Shown: piece after piece, positions 22,392 through 30,400 of the stretch
Position numbering within the stretch: the stretch's first letter is position 1
How the letters are laid out: each line of letters begins with the position of its first letter
IMG/VR virus record: IMGVR_UViG_3300031339_000028
Coordinates: 1 to 31,986 of that record
Origin: a virus
Length of the DNA: 31,986 nucleotides
Reading direction: 5' to 3' (one strand)
The notes under the pieces: model-generated
Told to the model about the DNA's origin: nothing
Database searches by the model: none
What the model saw: the letters and a program-made list of their open reading frames with translations, nothing else
Translations under genes and position numbers: made by a program

Positions 22392-22571
22392 ATGATTGAG
22401 CTACTCAAAACTTTATTGACCATCTTTGTTACTTTACTCTTTTTGAATGTACTGTTCTTTGGCGGAATTAGAATTGGGCAGATTTATCATGAGAAACGGA
22501 TAGAAAAAGCGCACAAAGTGTTACAAAAACGATTCGGCGACATAACAAAGGATTACAACAAAAGTGAGTAA
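22392..22571 (+). CDS. 59-residue single-pass membrane protein
   Basis: ATG 22392 follows AAAGGATC. The product starts MIELLKTLLTIFVTLLFLNV, a hydrophobic helix of about 20 residues continuing LFFGGIRIG, then a basic cytoplasmic-type tail with EKRIEKAHKVLQKRFGD. It looks like a type I or signal-anchored mini membrane protein. It is the first of three overlapping genes (next start at 22564, then 22664), so it is probably translated in a coupled group with the DUF6353-type protein. No family recognised. Confidence 0.7.
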   Translation: MIELLKTLLTIFVTLLFLNVLFFGGIRIGQIYHEKRIEKAHKVLQKRFGDITKDYNKSE

Positions 22572-22671
22572 TGACATAGTATTTGTTATTGCGGTGTTTC
22601 TTGTTTTTGGCGCAGGAATGTTAATAGACCTCAAGATTAATCGACCAACCAAAGAAAGTAGTGATGACTAA
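22564..22671 (+). CDS. 35-residue membrane mini-protein
   Basis: GTG at 22564 overlaps the previous gene's end by 8 bases; the frame closes at TAA 22669-22671, overlapping the next gene's ATG by 8 bases. The product begins MSNDIVFVIAVFLVFGAGML and is one hydrophobic helix followed by a short polar tail (KINRPTKESSDD). Tight overlaps on both sides and a sensible membrane helix support it, but its length makes the call moderate. Confidence 0.5.
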   Translation: MSNDIVFVIAVFLVFGAGMLIDLKINRPTKESSDD

Positions 22672-23407
22672 CATAATCAAACAATTAGAGTCGGTGCTAA
22701 AACATAATTCACCGGCGATACTAACTGCGTTTGGTATCAGCGGAGTAGTTACTACCGCATATTTGACTGGTAAAGCTTCGTTTGACGCTTGTGACACAAT
22801 CAGAGATCACGAAGCTGAGCACGGTATTCCTGACACTCGTAAAGAGCTGTTTAAGACCCGTGCTGAGCTTGTATGGCCGAGCTATATTCCAGCTGGGCTA
22901 TCTGGCGCCATCACTATTGCGTGCATCGCAAGCGCAGCTAGAGTAGGCTCAAGACGCACAGCTGCAATCACGGCGGCATATTCTATCAGTGATAGAGCAT
23001 TTGCAGAATACCGTGAGAAAGTTGTTGAACGTCTTGGCGAAAACAAAGAAAAGGCTATTCGAGGAGAAATTGCACAAGATACTATTAATAAGAACCCTCC
23101 AAGGCAAGACATCATTGTCTCAGGCATTGGTGCTACACTAACGCTTGAAACTTACACAGGGCGATATTTTAGTAGTGACATGGAATCGCTTCGTAAAGCA
23201 CAAAACACTATTAATGCTCAATTGAATTCACAAAACGAGGCTACGCTTAGTGATCTCTACTATTTGATTGGGTTGCCAGACACTTCAGAGTCAGCAAGAC
23301 TTGGATGGGACGTAGATCGTCTCTTAGACCTAGAATTCCTGGCTGTAATGACTGAAGACGGTAGACCATGCATGGCGTTTAACTACAACTACGTCAAACC
23401 CCTCTAA
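22664..23407 (+). CDS. DUF6353-type membrane protein, copy 1
   Basis: 247 residues from ATG 22664 (a GTG three bases earlier is also in frame). It has a first hydrophobic segment with NSPAILTAFGISGVVTTAYL, a second with IPAGLSGAITIACIASAARV, then a conserved amphipathic helix SRRTAAITAAYSISDRAFAE followed by YREKVVERLGENKE. This order (NSP, membrane helix, PS, membrane helix, SRR-TAAY, YRxxVxExxGExKE) is shared with the protein at 25248 and fits the DUF6353 family of actinobacteriophages. The C-terminal domain contains TLSDLYYLIGLP and GW nine residues later, a motif also in the 24380 and 25248 proteins. The role is unknown; a membrane-located virion, entry or host-modification complex is possible. 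Confidence 0.85.
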   Translation: MTNIIKQLESVLKHNSPAILTAFGISGVVTTAYLTGKASFDACDTIRDHEAEHGIPDTRKELFKTRAELVWPSYIPAGLSGAITIACIASAARVGSRRTAAITAAYSISDRAFAEYREKVVERLGENKEKAIRGEIAQDTINKNPPRQDIIVSGIGATLTLETYTGRYFSSDMESLRKAQNTINAQLNSQNEATLSDLYYLIGLPDTSESARLGWDVDRLLDLEFLAVMTEDGRPCMAFNYNYVKPL

Positions 23408-23441
23408 TACAAACCTATATTTACAAGAAAGAATCTCTAAA

Positions 23442-23975
23442 ATGCTTAAGCGCACTATCAAGTACACCGATTTCAACGATAACGAAGTGGAAGAAGAATT
23501 CTACTTCAACATGAGTAAGTCGGAACTTGTTGAAATGGAAGTCAGTTACAAAGACGGTTTCAAGGAGACCCTCGAGCGAATTATTGCTACAGACGACAAT
23601 GCAGCGCTGATCAAAGAGTTCAAGAAGATCATCTTGCTGTCATACGGCATCAAGTCCGAAGACGGTAAGCGCTTTGAGAAGTCAGACGAAATCCGGAAAG
23701 CGTTCTCTCAGTCAAGCGCATACAACGAATTGTTCATGGAGCTGGCTACTAATGATGGCCTTGCCGCTGAGTTTATCAACGGCGTTATGCCTCGATCGCT
23801 CATGGACGAAGTTGTCAAAGAGGCAGGCGTAGACCCATCTGCTGAAAACGCTTTGCAGACAGCATTAGAAGCCAGTTCAAACGTTTCAGGGACTGCTACC
23901 TCTCCCACGCAAGAAGAACTTGCAGCTGCTCAGCGAATTATCGACAGCCAGAACGCCGGCAATTCAGGAATCTGA
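23442..23975 (+). CDS. Tail assembly chaperone-like protein
   Basis: 177 residues with CAAGAAAG upstream. Characteristic pieces are MLKRTIKYTDFNDNEVEEEF followed by YFNMSKSELVEMEVSYKDGF, then LIKEFKKIILLSYGIKSEDG, FSQSSAYNELFMELATNDG and AAEFINGVMPRSLMDEV. I recall this pattern in Gram-positive siphophages as a protein usually labelled tail assembly chaperone. In those phages such genes sit near the tape measure; here it is about 5 kb downstream, between DUF6353-type and other membrane genes. No tape measure or -1 frameshift partner follows. The C-terminal 40 residues are Ser/Ala/Thr-rich. The family pattern is well recognised; the function is known only by annotation custom and should be treated with care. 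Confidence 0.78.
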   Translation: MLKRTIKYTDFNDNEVEEEFYFNMSKSELVEMEVSYKDGFKETLERIIATDDNAALIKEFKKIILLSYGIKSEDGKRFEKSDEIRKAFSQSSAYNELFMELATNDGLAAEFINGVMPRSLMDEVVKEAGVDPSAENALQTALEASSNVSGTATSPTQEELAAAQRIIDSQNAGNSGI

Positions 23976-23977
23976 CG

Positions 23978-24003
23978 CTCGCAAAATTTACAACCAGTAT
24001 AAC
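23978..24003 (+). promoter_or_regulatory. Promoter-like element, copy 4
   Basis: CTCGCA at 23978-23983 begins 2 bases after the preceding stop, then a 14-base spacer with TTTACAACC and TATAAC at 23998-24003. The next ATG is at 24039. It fits copies 1 to 3 in spacing and in placement right after a stop codon. Confidence 0.68.
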
Positions 24004-24038
24004 GAATACCCTAGCCACTAATACAAAGGATTTTAATT

Positions 24039-24356
24039 ATGGAAAATACCCCTGAAGAAGTTGACCTGCCTCAACCGAGACTTCCAATCACTCGATTGAT
24101 TGTTCGCACGCTAGCGGGTCAAGGCACAGCGTATATCGTTGGGCAAAGCATTACTACGCTAGTTGGTTCGCCGGAAACCAAGGTTCAAAAGATTTTGGAT
24201 TTCTCTGGCCGAATGGCAATTGGTATGTTTGTGACAAACATAGTAAAGAAAGATGTCGATAATGTGATTGACGACTACGTTACTCTGTATGACGAGTCAA
24301 AAATTGTTATTGCTGATATCAAGACCCAAATCGACCAGGCCGAACAAGGCCTCTGA
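24039..24356 (+). CDS. Small helical protein of the membrane block
   Basis: 105 residues; ATG follows AAAGGATTT. After an acidic start (MENTPEEVDLPQPRLPITRL) there are two moderately hydrophobic helices (LIVRTLAGQGTAYIVGQSIT and FSGRMAIGMFVTNIVKK) and a charged C-terminal helix (VDNVIDDYVTLYDESKIVIA). The pattern is one I associate with small conserved proteins beside DUF6353 genes in actinobacteriophages. No catalytic motif. It is the first gene after promoter-like copy 4 and is followed 23 bases later by the next gene. Confidence 0.78.
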   Translation: MENTPEEVDLPQPRLPITRLIVRTLAGQGTAYIVGQSITTLVGSPETKVQKILDFSGRMAIGMFVTNIVKKDVDNVIDDYVTLYDESKIVIADIKTQIDQAEQGL

Positions 24357-24379
24357 GTTTTACATAATTTAGGAGAGAC

Positions 24380-25033
24380 ATGGACGAATTTCCAGCAAAT
24401 AGCAAGACAAATAAGGCGCCAACTGAAGGTAAGCCGAAGCAAAAGGCTTTACCCAAAGCAGATGTAAAAGAGAAAGTAATCACTGGAGAAGCAATTCAAC
24501 GAAAAAAGCCCCTTGGGCGTCGATTCAAAGACGTGTTCCTTGGTGCAGACATCAAAGGAGCGTCATCGTATATTGTAGCTGACGTGTTGTTCCCGGCGGT
24601 TCGTAACATGGTTGTCGATGCCACTACTAAAGGTATTGAGCGATTTGTGTACGGCGAAACCGGTGGGCGACGACCCCCAGGTCCAGGACGACCCAGGACT
24701 ACATACCACTCACCTGTAGAGCGTTCTCGTGGTCGAGGAGTAATGCTTCCCGATCAGCCGCCACACTACGGCAGGCCTACAAGACGCCCAGACCGTCCCA
24801 GCGGAAACGAAATTGTCTTGGGATCTCGTAACGAAGCAGAGCTTGTCTTAGAAAGCCTCCGAGATGTAATTGACAAGTATGAGGTTGCTACGGTTTCCGA
24901 TTTTCATCAACTAGTTGGCCTACCCGCTAGCTATGTTGATGAGAAGTGGGGCTGGACTAACCTGTCACACGTTGACGTGCAGCAGATTAGAGAAGGCTAT
25001 TTGATCAACATGCCTTCTCCAGAGCCAGTATAA
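24380..25033 (+). CDS. Basic Pro/Arg-rich protein with the shared C-terminal motif
   Basis: 217 residues with AGGAGA before ATG. Residues 1-50 are Lys/Pro-rich and probably disordered. Residues about 50-90 form an amphipathic helix region (IVADVLFPAVRNMVVDATTK, GIERFVYGE). Residues about 95-140 are Arg/Pro/Gly-rich (RRPPGPGRPRTTYHSPVE), and the C-terminal domain (about 150-217) has EAELVLESLRDVIDKYEVAT followed by VSDFHQLVGLP and GW nine residues later. I recall this layout (helix, basic low-complexity linker, ATVxDFxxLVG domain) as a conserved uncharacterised protein in Gram-positive siphophages. The C-terminal motif links it with both DUF6353-type proteins. Stop and next start overlap (TAATG). 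Confidence 0.8.
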   Translation: MDEFPANSKTNKAPTEGKPKQKALPKADVKEKVITGEAIQRKKPLGRRFKDVFLGADIKGASSYIVADVLFPAVRNMVVDATTKGIERFVYGETGGRRPPGPGRPRTTYHSPVERSRGRGVMLPDQPPHYGRPTRRPDRPSGNEIVLGSRNEAELVLESLRDVIDKYEVATVSDFHQLVGLPASYVDEKWGWTNLSHVDVQQIREGYLINMPSPEPV

Positions 25034-25251
25034 TGGATAGTAAAGATCAACAAGAATTACACGAAGCATACGAACGGTTCAAGTCGTTCAGAGATAGCAC
25101 CCGACAATCAAAGGGTATCCAAGCAGTGATAGATGCTTGGAACGATAAAGGCCCACACCCACTTTATCATGTTGCCGCTCAGGAACAACTCCGAGCGCAT
25201 TGGCCTGCACTTGCAAGCGCACTAGATAATCTTACAAAGGAGCAATCATGA
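25033..25251 (+). CDS. Small helical protein of unknown function
   Basis: 72 residues translated by coupling to the previous gene (TAATG) and overlapping the next by ATGA. The composition is polar and helical (MDSKDQQELHEAYERFKSFR, HVAAQEQLRAHWPALASALD). There is no membrane segment and no Cys. Its fixed place between two proteins sharing the same C-terminal motif suggests a partner or adaptor, but no family is recognised. Confidence 0.72.
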   Translation: MDSKDQQELHEAYERFKSFRDSTRQSKGIQAVIDAWNDKGPHPLYHVAAQEQLRAHWPALASALDNLTKEQS

Positions 25252-26117
25252 AATTTATTCCAGAAGCAGTGACACAGAGTATTGGAAAGCAGTCTCTGGT
25301 TTTGCAGCAGAACTCGCCTCGAATCTTGTTTGTAGCGGGCATTGCCGGTGTTGTAGGCAGCACAGTTCTTGCCTGTCGAGCAACACTTAAGGTCCATGCC
25401 GTCATTGACGAAGTGGAAGCAGAAGTTGCTGGGGTCAAGAAGGACCTTGGCGAGACTGAGGGTTACAACAAAGACTTGGTGTACGTTTACGCCAAGGGAA
25501 TCACAAAGATTGGTCGTCTCTACGGCCCGTCGGTTGTTGTGGGTAGCGTGTCTATTGCTGCCCTCACAGGATCGCACGTTCAGCTCTCTCGCCGCAATGC
25601 GGGTTTGACGGCTGCTTACGCTGCGGTTTCCAAGGCATACGAAGACTACCGGATTCGTGTCCGAGAAGAGGTCGGCGAAGAGAAGGAACTGAATCTGTAC
25701 CACGCAGCAGTTCTGACTGACTTGGTCGACGAGAACAAGAAGAAGGTTCCGACACTTGTTTCTGACCCGAACAAGTTCTCGCCCTACGCAAAGTTCTTCG
25801 ACGAGTACAACAATAACTGGCAGAAGAACCCGGAACTCAATCGCTTGTTTGTGCAGGCTCAGCAGAGGTATGCAAACGATCTGCTTCTGACACGAGGGCA
25901 CATCTTCTTGAACGAAGTTTACGACATGCTTGGCATTGAACGTTCGTCTGCTGGCTCTGTTGTGGGCTGGACTCTTACACGTGACGGTGGAGAAGGCGAC
26001 GATTACGTTGACTTTGGCATGTTTGAAGCAGCAAACGCAAACTTCATTAACGGCACCGAACGAAGCATCATTCTTGACTTCAACGTTGATGGCGTCATTT
26101 ACAACAAGTTGGGATAA
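25248..26117 (+). CDS. DUF6353-type membrane protein, copy 2, codon-optimised
   Basis: 289 residues with an AAAGGAG ribosome site, overlapping the previous stop. It repeats the order seen in copy 1: NSPRILFVAGIAGVVGSTVL, then GPSVVVGSVSIAALTGSHV, LSRRNAGLTAAYAAVSKAYE and YRIRVREEVGEEKEL. The C-terminal domain has LNEVYDMLGIE and GW nine residues later, then an extra segment (DYVDFGMFEAANANFINGT, RSIILDFNVDGVIYNKLG). From about 25450 on, the codons are markedly C-ending (CTC, TTC, AAC, GAC, CGT), much like the capsid and tail tube genes and unlike its neighbours, suggesting a very abundant product. Family assignment is good; function is unknown. Confidence 0.86.
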   Translation: MKFIPEAVTQSIGKQSLVLQQNSPRILFVAGIAGVVGSTVLACRATLKVHAVIDEVEAEVAGVKKDLGETEGYNKDLVYVYAKGITKIGRLYGPSVVVGSVSIAALTGSHVQLSRRNAGLTAAYAAVSKAYEDYRIRVREEVGEEKELNLYHAAVLTDLVDENKKKVPTLVSDPNKFSPYAKFFDEYNNNWQKNPELNRLFVQAQQRYANDLLLTRGHIFLNEVYDMLGIERSSAGSVVGWTLTRDGGEGDDYVDFGMFEAANANFINGTERSIILDFNVDGVIYNKLG

Positions 26118-26120
26118 ACC

Positions 26121-26924
26121 ATGGAAACGGAAGAGATTACAGAAATTGTAGTCGATGAGATTCCATCACGAATTAGCTACATGCTCCAACAGCCGTGGGT
26201 TAAGCCTGCTGCTGTTGGGGCTGTGGCCTTCGCCGGTGGCGTTGGTATTGGCTATATTTGGGCTAAGCGGCGTTACACAAAGTTTTACGATGAGCCAGAG
26301 ACCGATCAAGAAGATCCTAATCAGCTGAGTCTGTTTGATCACTCTAGTGAAAACCTCCGTGAGCTGCTCGACGAACTCGAAGAATACGAGCGCCAAGCAG
26401 ACGAGCTTGAGTGTGCGCTAATCGAGTACACTCCAGAACTTGAGCAGGAGGCCGAAGACATTGTAGCTGAGATTGAGATTGAAGACGCACTGCTAGAAAT
26501 TTCAGACGACAAAGACGGAATTCGCAATGTCTTTGCTGGGACCAAAGGTTCGTGGAACCTCGAGCGGGAGCTTTCTACTCGCACATCAAATGCGCCGTAT
26601 GTAATTCATCTGGACGAGTTCGTTCTTGATGACATGGGGTATGAGCAGACCACAGTGGTGTATTATTCAGGGGACGATATTTTAGCCCTGCAAGATGATA
26701 CGCCAATGTACGACTACGAAAGCTTTCTTGGAGAGCTTAAGTTTGGTCACGGCTCAAACGACCCGTCAATTGTCTATATTCGTAACGAAGACCTCGAAGA
26801 AGAGTGGGAAGTCATGCTTCATCAAGGTCGATACGAGGTAGAAGTGCTTGGTCACACCATTGAAGCAGAGTACGAACGGAAAGCTCAGCTAAAGCATTCG
26901 CAAACTCGATTTAGAGACGAATAG
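26121..26924 (+). CDS. Membrane-anchored acidic protein
   Basis: 267 residues. One membrane helix lies near the N-terminus (KPAAVGAVAFAGGVGIGYIW, about 29-48), followed by AKRRYTKFYDEPE, a strongly acidic coiled-coil-like region (LRELLDELEEYERQADELEC), and a folded C-terminal domain with APYVIHLDEFVLDDMGYEQT, TVVYYSGDDILAL, FGHGSNDPSIVYIRNEDLEE and a final FRDE. The C-terminal pattern, FGxGSxDPxIVYIRNE, is one I recall from actinobacteriophage proteins next to DUF6353 genes. It probably faces the cytoplasm from an inner-membrane anchor. It starts 3 bases after copy 2 of the DUF6353 type and has only a weak ribosome site, so coupling is likely. Confidence 0.82.
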   Translation: METEEITEIVVDEIPSRISYMLQQPWVKPAAVGAVAFAGGVGIGYIWAKRRYTKFYDEPETDQEDPNQLSLFDHSSENLRELLDELEEYERQADELECALIEYTPELEQEAEDIVAEIEIEDALLEISDDKDGIRNVFAGTKGSWNLERELSTRTSNAPYVIHLDEFVLDDMGYEQTTVVYYSGDDILALQDDTPMYDYESFLGELKFGHGSNDPSIVYIRNEDLEEEWEVMLHQGRYEVEVLGHTIEAEYERKAQLKHSQTRFRDE

Positions 26925-26927
26925 CTT

Positions 26928-27461
26928 ATGGACGAGCCTATTGAAGAAGTATATTTCAATTGGCTGTACTCTAAAGTAGCATCAATAACCGTTCCGTCAA
27001 CCCCGTCGCTAACATACTTGCGGCTATTCAGAGCGCTGTATTCAACCGAATTCGTTTGGTTGATATCTGGCGACGACAACCGACTTGAAGAGGGTCTTGA
27101 GCTTCGGTCTACATTCTTACGAGAATCTAGGCTAGATCAAGACCCTCTTTGGTTTTCTGAGCCATGCTCAGTGTTAGAAACTCTAATTGCTTTTGCACAA
27201 GTGATTGAATTTGAGACTGAGTTGACCACTAAAGAGTGGTTCTGGATAATGCTAGAGAACTTGAATCTTGCATATTTGAGCGATAATCAGCTCGGTGTAG
27301 GTATCGTGTGTGAAGAGATTCTAAACACATTCATCTGGCGTTTGTATGACGAAAACGGTTTTGGAGGCTTGTTTCCTATAGAAAACCCTTGTGAGGATCA
27401 ACGAAACGTAGAAATATATTATCAATTTTGCGTTTACGTAGTTGAACACGACATCATCTGA
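26928..27461 (+). CDS. Conserved phage protein of unknown function
   Basis: 177 residues with a weak ribosome site, 3 bases after the previous stop. Distinctive parts are VYFNWLYSKV, YLRLFRALYSTEFVWLISGD, DNRLEEGLELRSTFLRES, PCSVLETLIAFAQVIEFE, TKEWFWIMLENLNLAYLSDN and the C-terminal GLFPIENPCEDQRNVEIYYQ. I recall the order 'YFxWL ... LLxxLxxTEF ... DNRxExGxxLR ... PCSVLExxxAxA ... WFWxMxxNLxL ... GLFPI' as a widely conserved, uncharacterised protein in siphophages of Gram-positive bacteria. It closes the accessory block just before the replication gene. No enzymatic motif is evident. Confidence 0.82.
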   Translation: MDEPIEEVYFNWLYSKVASITVPSTPSLTYLRLFRALYSTEFVWLISGDDNRLEEGLELRSTFLRESRLDQDPLWFSEPCSVLETLIAFAQVIEFETELTTKEWFWIMLENLNLAYLSDNQLGVGIVCEEILNTFIWRLYDENGFGGLFPIENPCEDQRNVEIYYQFCVYVVEHDII

Positions 27462-27472
27462 GGGGAGGTTTA

Positions 27473-30400
27473 ATGGATTTCTATAAGATTCGAGTCAATG
27501 CTCCAAGAGATGGCCAACCAAAGATCTTCCCTGACTGGATTGTCGGGAGAACAACCGATCTAATGGTTCGGGGAAGATCTTTCTATGGTGTTTGGGATGA
27601 AGCAAAGGGTTTGTGGTCAACGGACGAGTACGACGTACAAAGACTAGTTGACAACAACCTACACTCTTACAACAAAGAACACGGAGGCTCTTATGCAGTA
27701 AGTGACTTGAAGAATTTCGGTACTGGGTCCTGGGCCTCCTTTCGGAAGTACCTACAAAACATTAGTGACAACAGCCATCAGCTCGATAGTAAATTGGTCT
27801 TTGCTAATACAGAAGTAAAGAAAAACGACTACGCAAGCAAAAAGCTGCCTTACTCTCTCGAAGACGGCTCTCATGAGGCATGGGACGAGCTATTAGACGT
27901 TCTATATTTGCCTTCAGAGCGAGACAAGATTGAGTGGGCAATTGGCGCTGTGGTGTCCGGCGATTCAAGGTTCTTGCAAAAGTTCTTTGTGTTTTACGGC
28001 CCTGCAGGCAGTGGTAAATCCACAATCTTGAACATCATTGACAAATTGTTCGAGGGATACACCGCTGCGTTTGACGCTAAGGCTTTGGGTGGAAACAACA
28101 ATGCGTTTGCAACTGAGGTGTTCAAATCAAACCCCCTGGTTGCAATTCAACACGACGGAGACCTTTCAGGCATTTCCGACAACACGAAGCTGAACTCAAT
28201 CGTTTCCCACGAGGAAATGACCATGAACGAAAAGTACAAGCCTAGCTACAGTTCTAGGGTTAATGCTATGTTGTTCATGGGCACAAATCAGCCTGTGAAG
28301 ATCAGCGATGCCAAGTCAGGCATTCTTCGTCGACTCATTGATATTCATCCGTCAGGTTCTGTTGTCGAGCCAAAGAAGTACGCAAAGTTGATGACTCAGA
28401 TTTCGTTTGAATACGGGGCGATTGCAAAACACTGTCTTGATCGCTACAAAAAGATGGGTAAAAGTTATTACAACGCTTACCGCCCCGTTGAGATGATGTT
28501 GCAGACTGACGTCTTCTATAACTTTATAGAAGCAAACTTCGACATCATCAAGAAACAAGACGGCATTGCGTTAAAGCAAGCTTATGCTTTGTATAAAGAG
28601 TACTGTGCTGAAACCGGCATTGACAAGCTGCTTCCCCAATACAAGTTCCGAGAAGAGTTACGTAATTACTTCGAGAGGTTTGAAGACCGGGCAGTAGTTG
28701 ACGGCGTTAGCGTCTACAGCTACTATTCTATATTTAAGCCAATTATACCAGTAGTGTCTTTTAATAACGATGAAGAGGAAACGTTGGTATTCGATCAAAC
28801 TGTCTCAGTGTTTGACCAGTTGTATCCAGACTTGATAGCACAATACGCTAAAGACAGCGGGTATCCTGGCAAGAAATGGGACAGAGTAACTACAACTTTG
28901 TCTGAACTTGACACCACTAAGCTTCACTACGTTAAAGTACCAGATCATCACATCGTCATTGACTTTGATTTGACTAACGAAGACGGTGAAAAAGACTTAG
29001 ACATTAATATTCATCATGCCTCAAAGTGGCCTGCTACATACGCAGAACTGAGTAAGAGCGGTAAGGGTTTGCACCTGCACTACTTCTACACAGGAAACGT
29101 TAGCGAGCTGGCGTCAGTATATGACGTTGGCATCGAGGTCAAGACTTTGCTTGGAGATTCTTCTCTTCGGAGAATGCTTTCTAAGTGCAACGGTCTTGAC
29201 ATAGCTACTTTGACAAGCGGTCTACCCATAAAGGAAAAAATTATGCTTGACAATACAGGTGTACAAAGCGAAAAAGCCTTGCGTAATTTAATCAATCGCA
29301 ACTTGGCTAAAGAAATTCATCCGGGCACCAAATCGTCAGTAGATTTCATCCACAAGATCCTAGAGGATGCTCACGCAAGCGATCTGCCTTATGACGTTTC
29401 AGACATGCGGGCCAAGATCGTATCGTTTGCGGCGAGGAGCTCTAATCAATCCGCAGTAGCACTCAAGGTTGTGCAAACAATGCGGTTTGCTAGTGCAGAT
29501 CAAATGGAAGTCAGCGAAGATGCCAAGGGAAAGCCAATTACGTTCTATGACGTAGAGGTTTACCCTAATCTCTTTGTTGTTTGTTGGAAATACGCTGGCG
29601 ATGCTAATGTCGTAAAGATGATTAACCCCACGCCTGCTGAAGTAGAAGAGTTGTTTTCGCTTAAGTTGGTAGGATTCAACAATCGCCGATACGACAACCA
29701 TATTCTGTACGCTAGGTTCTTAGGGCGGTCTAATGAACAGCTTTATGAACTTAGTTCTAAGATCATTGATAGTGACCACAAAGTTTTGTTTGGTGAGGCG
29801 TACAATCTTTCGTATGCCGATATTTACGATTTCAGTTCAAAGAAACAAGGACTTAAGAAATTTGAAATTGAGCTTGGTATCCACCATATGGAAATGGATC
29901 ATCCTTGGAATGAACCAGTCCCTGAAGAGAAGTGGGACGCAGTTGTTGAGTACTGCGCAAACGACGTCAAAGCAACAGAAGCGGTGTTTAATGCACGAAA
30001 ACAGGACTTTGTCGCCAGAGAAATTCTATCAGACCTGTCAGGACTTTCGGTAAACCACACTACACAGAACCACACAGCAAAGATTATATTTGGCGGTGAG
30101 AAGCATCCTCAAAAAGACTTTGTCTATACAGATCTAAGTGAAGTGTTTGACGGGTATACTTTTGACGGCAAGCAAAGCACCTACCGAGGTGAAATTACTG
30201 GCGAGGGTGGTTACGTATATTCTGAACCGGGAATGTACCAAAACGTAGCTCTCCTCGACATTGCCAGTATGCATCCTACCACTATCGAGGTGCTCAATGT
30301 GTTTGGGCCATACACTGAGAATTTCAGTGCGCTTAAAGAAGCACGTATGGCGATCAAACGGTCCGATTACGCTACGGCAAAGACTCTTCTCGGAGGCAAG

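Noticed and set aside
25179-25901. 240-codon open frame on the - strand
   Set aside because: Antisense to the DUF6353-type copy 2; Cys-rich random-looking composition, and strongly codon-biased genes often produce such shadows.
28455-28490. TTACAACGCTTACC inside the polymerase gene, resembling the promoter-like spacer
   Set aside because: Lacks CTCGCA at the right distance and a TATAAT-like box, and lies in the middle of coding sequence.
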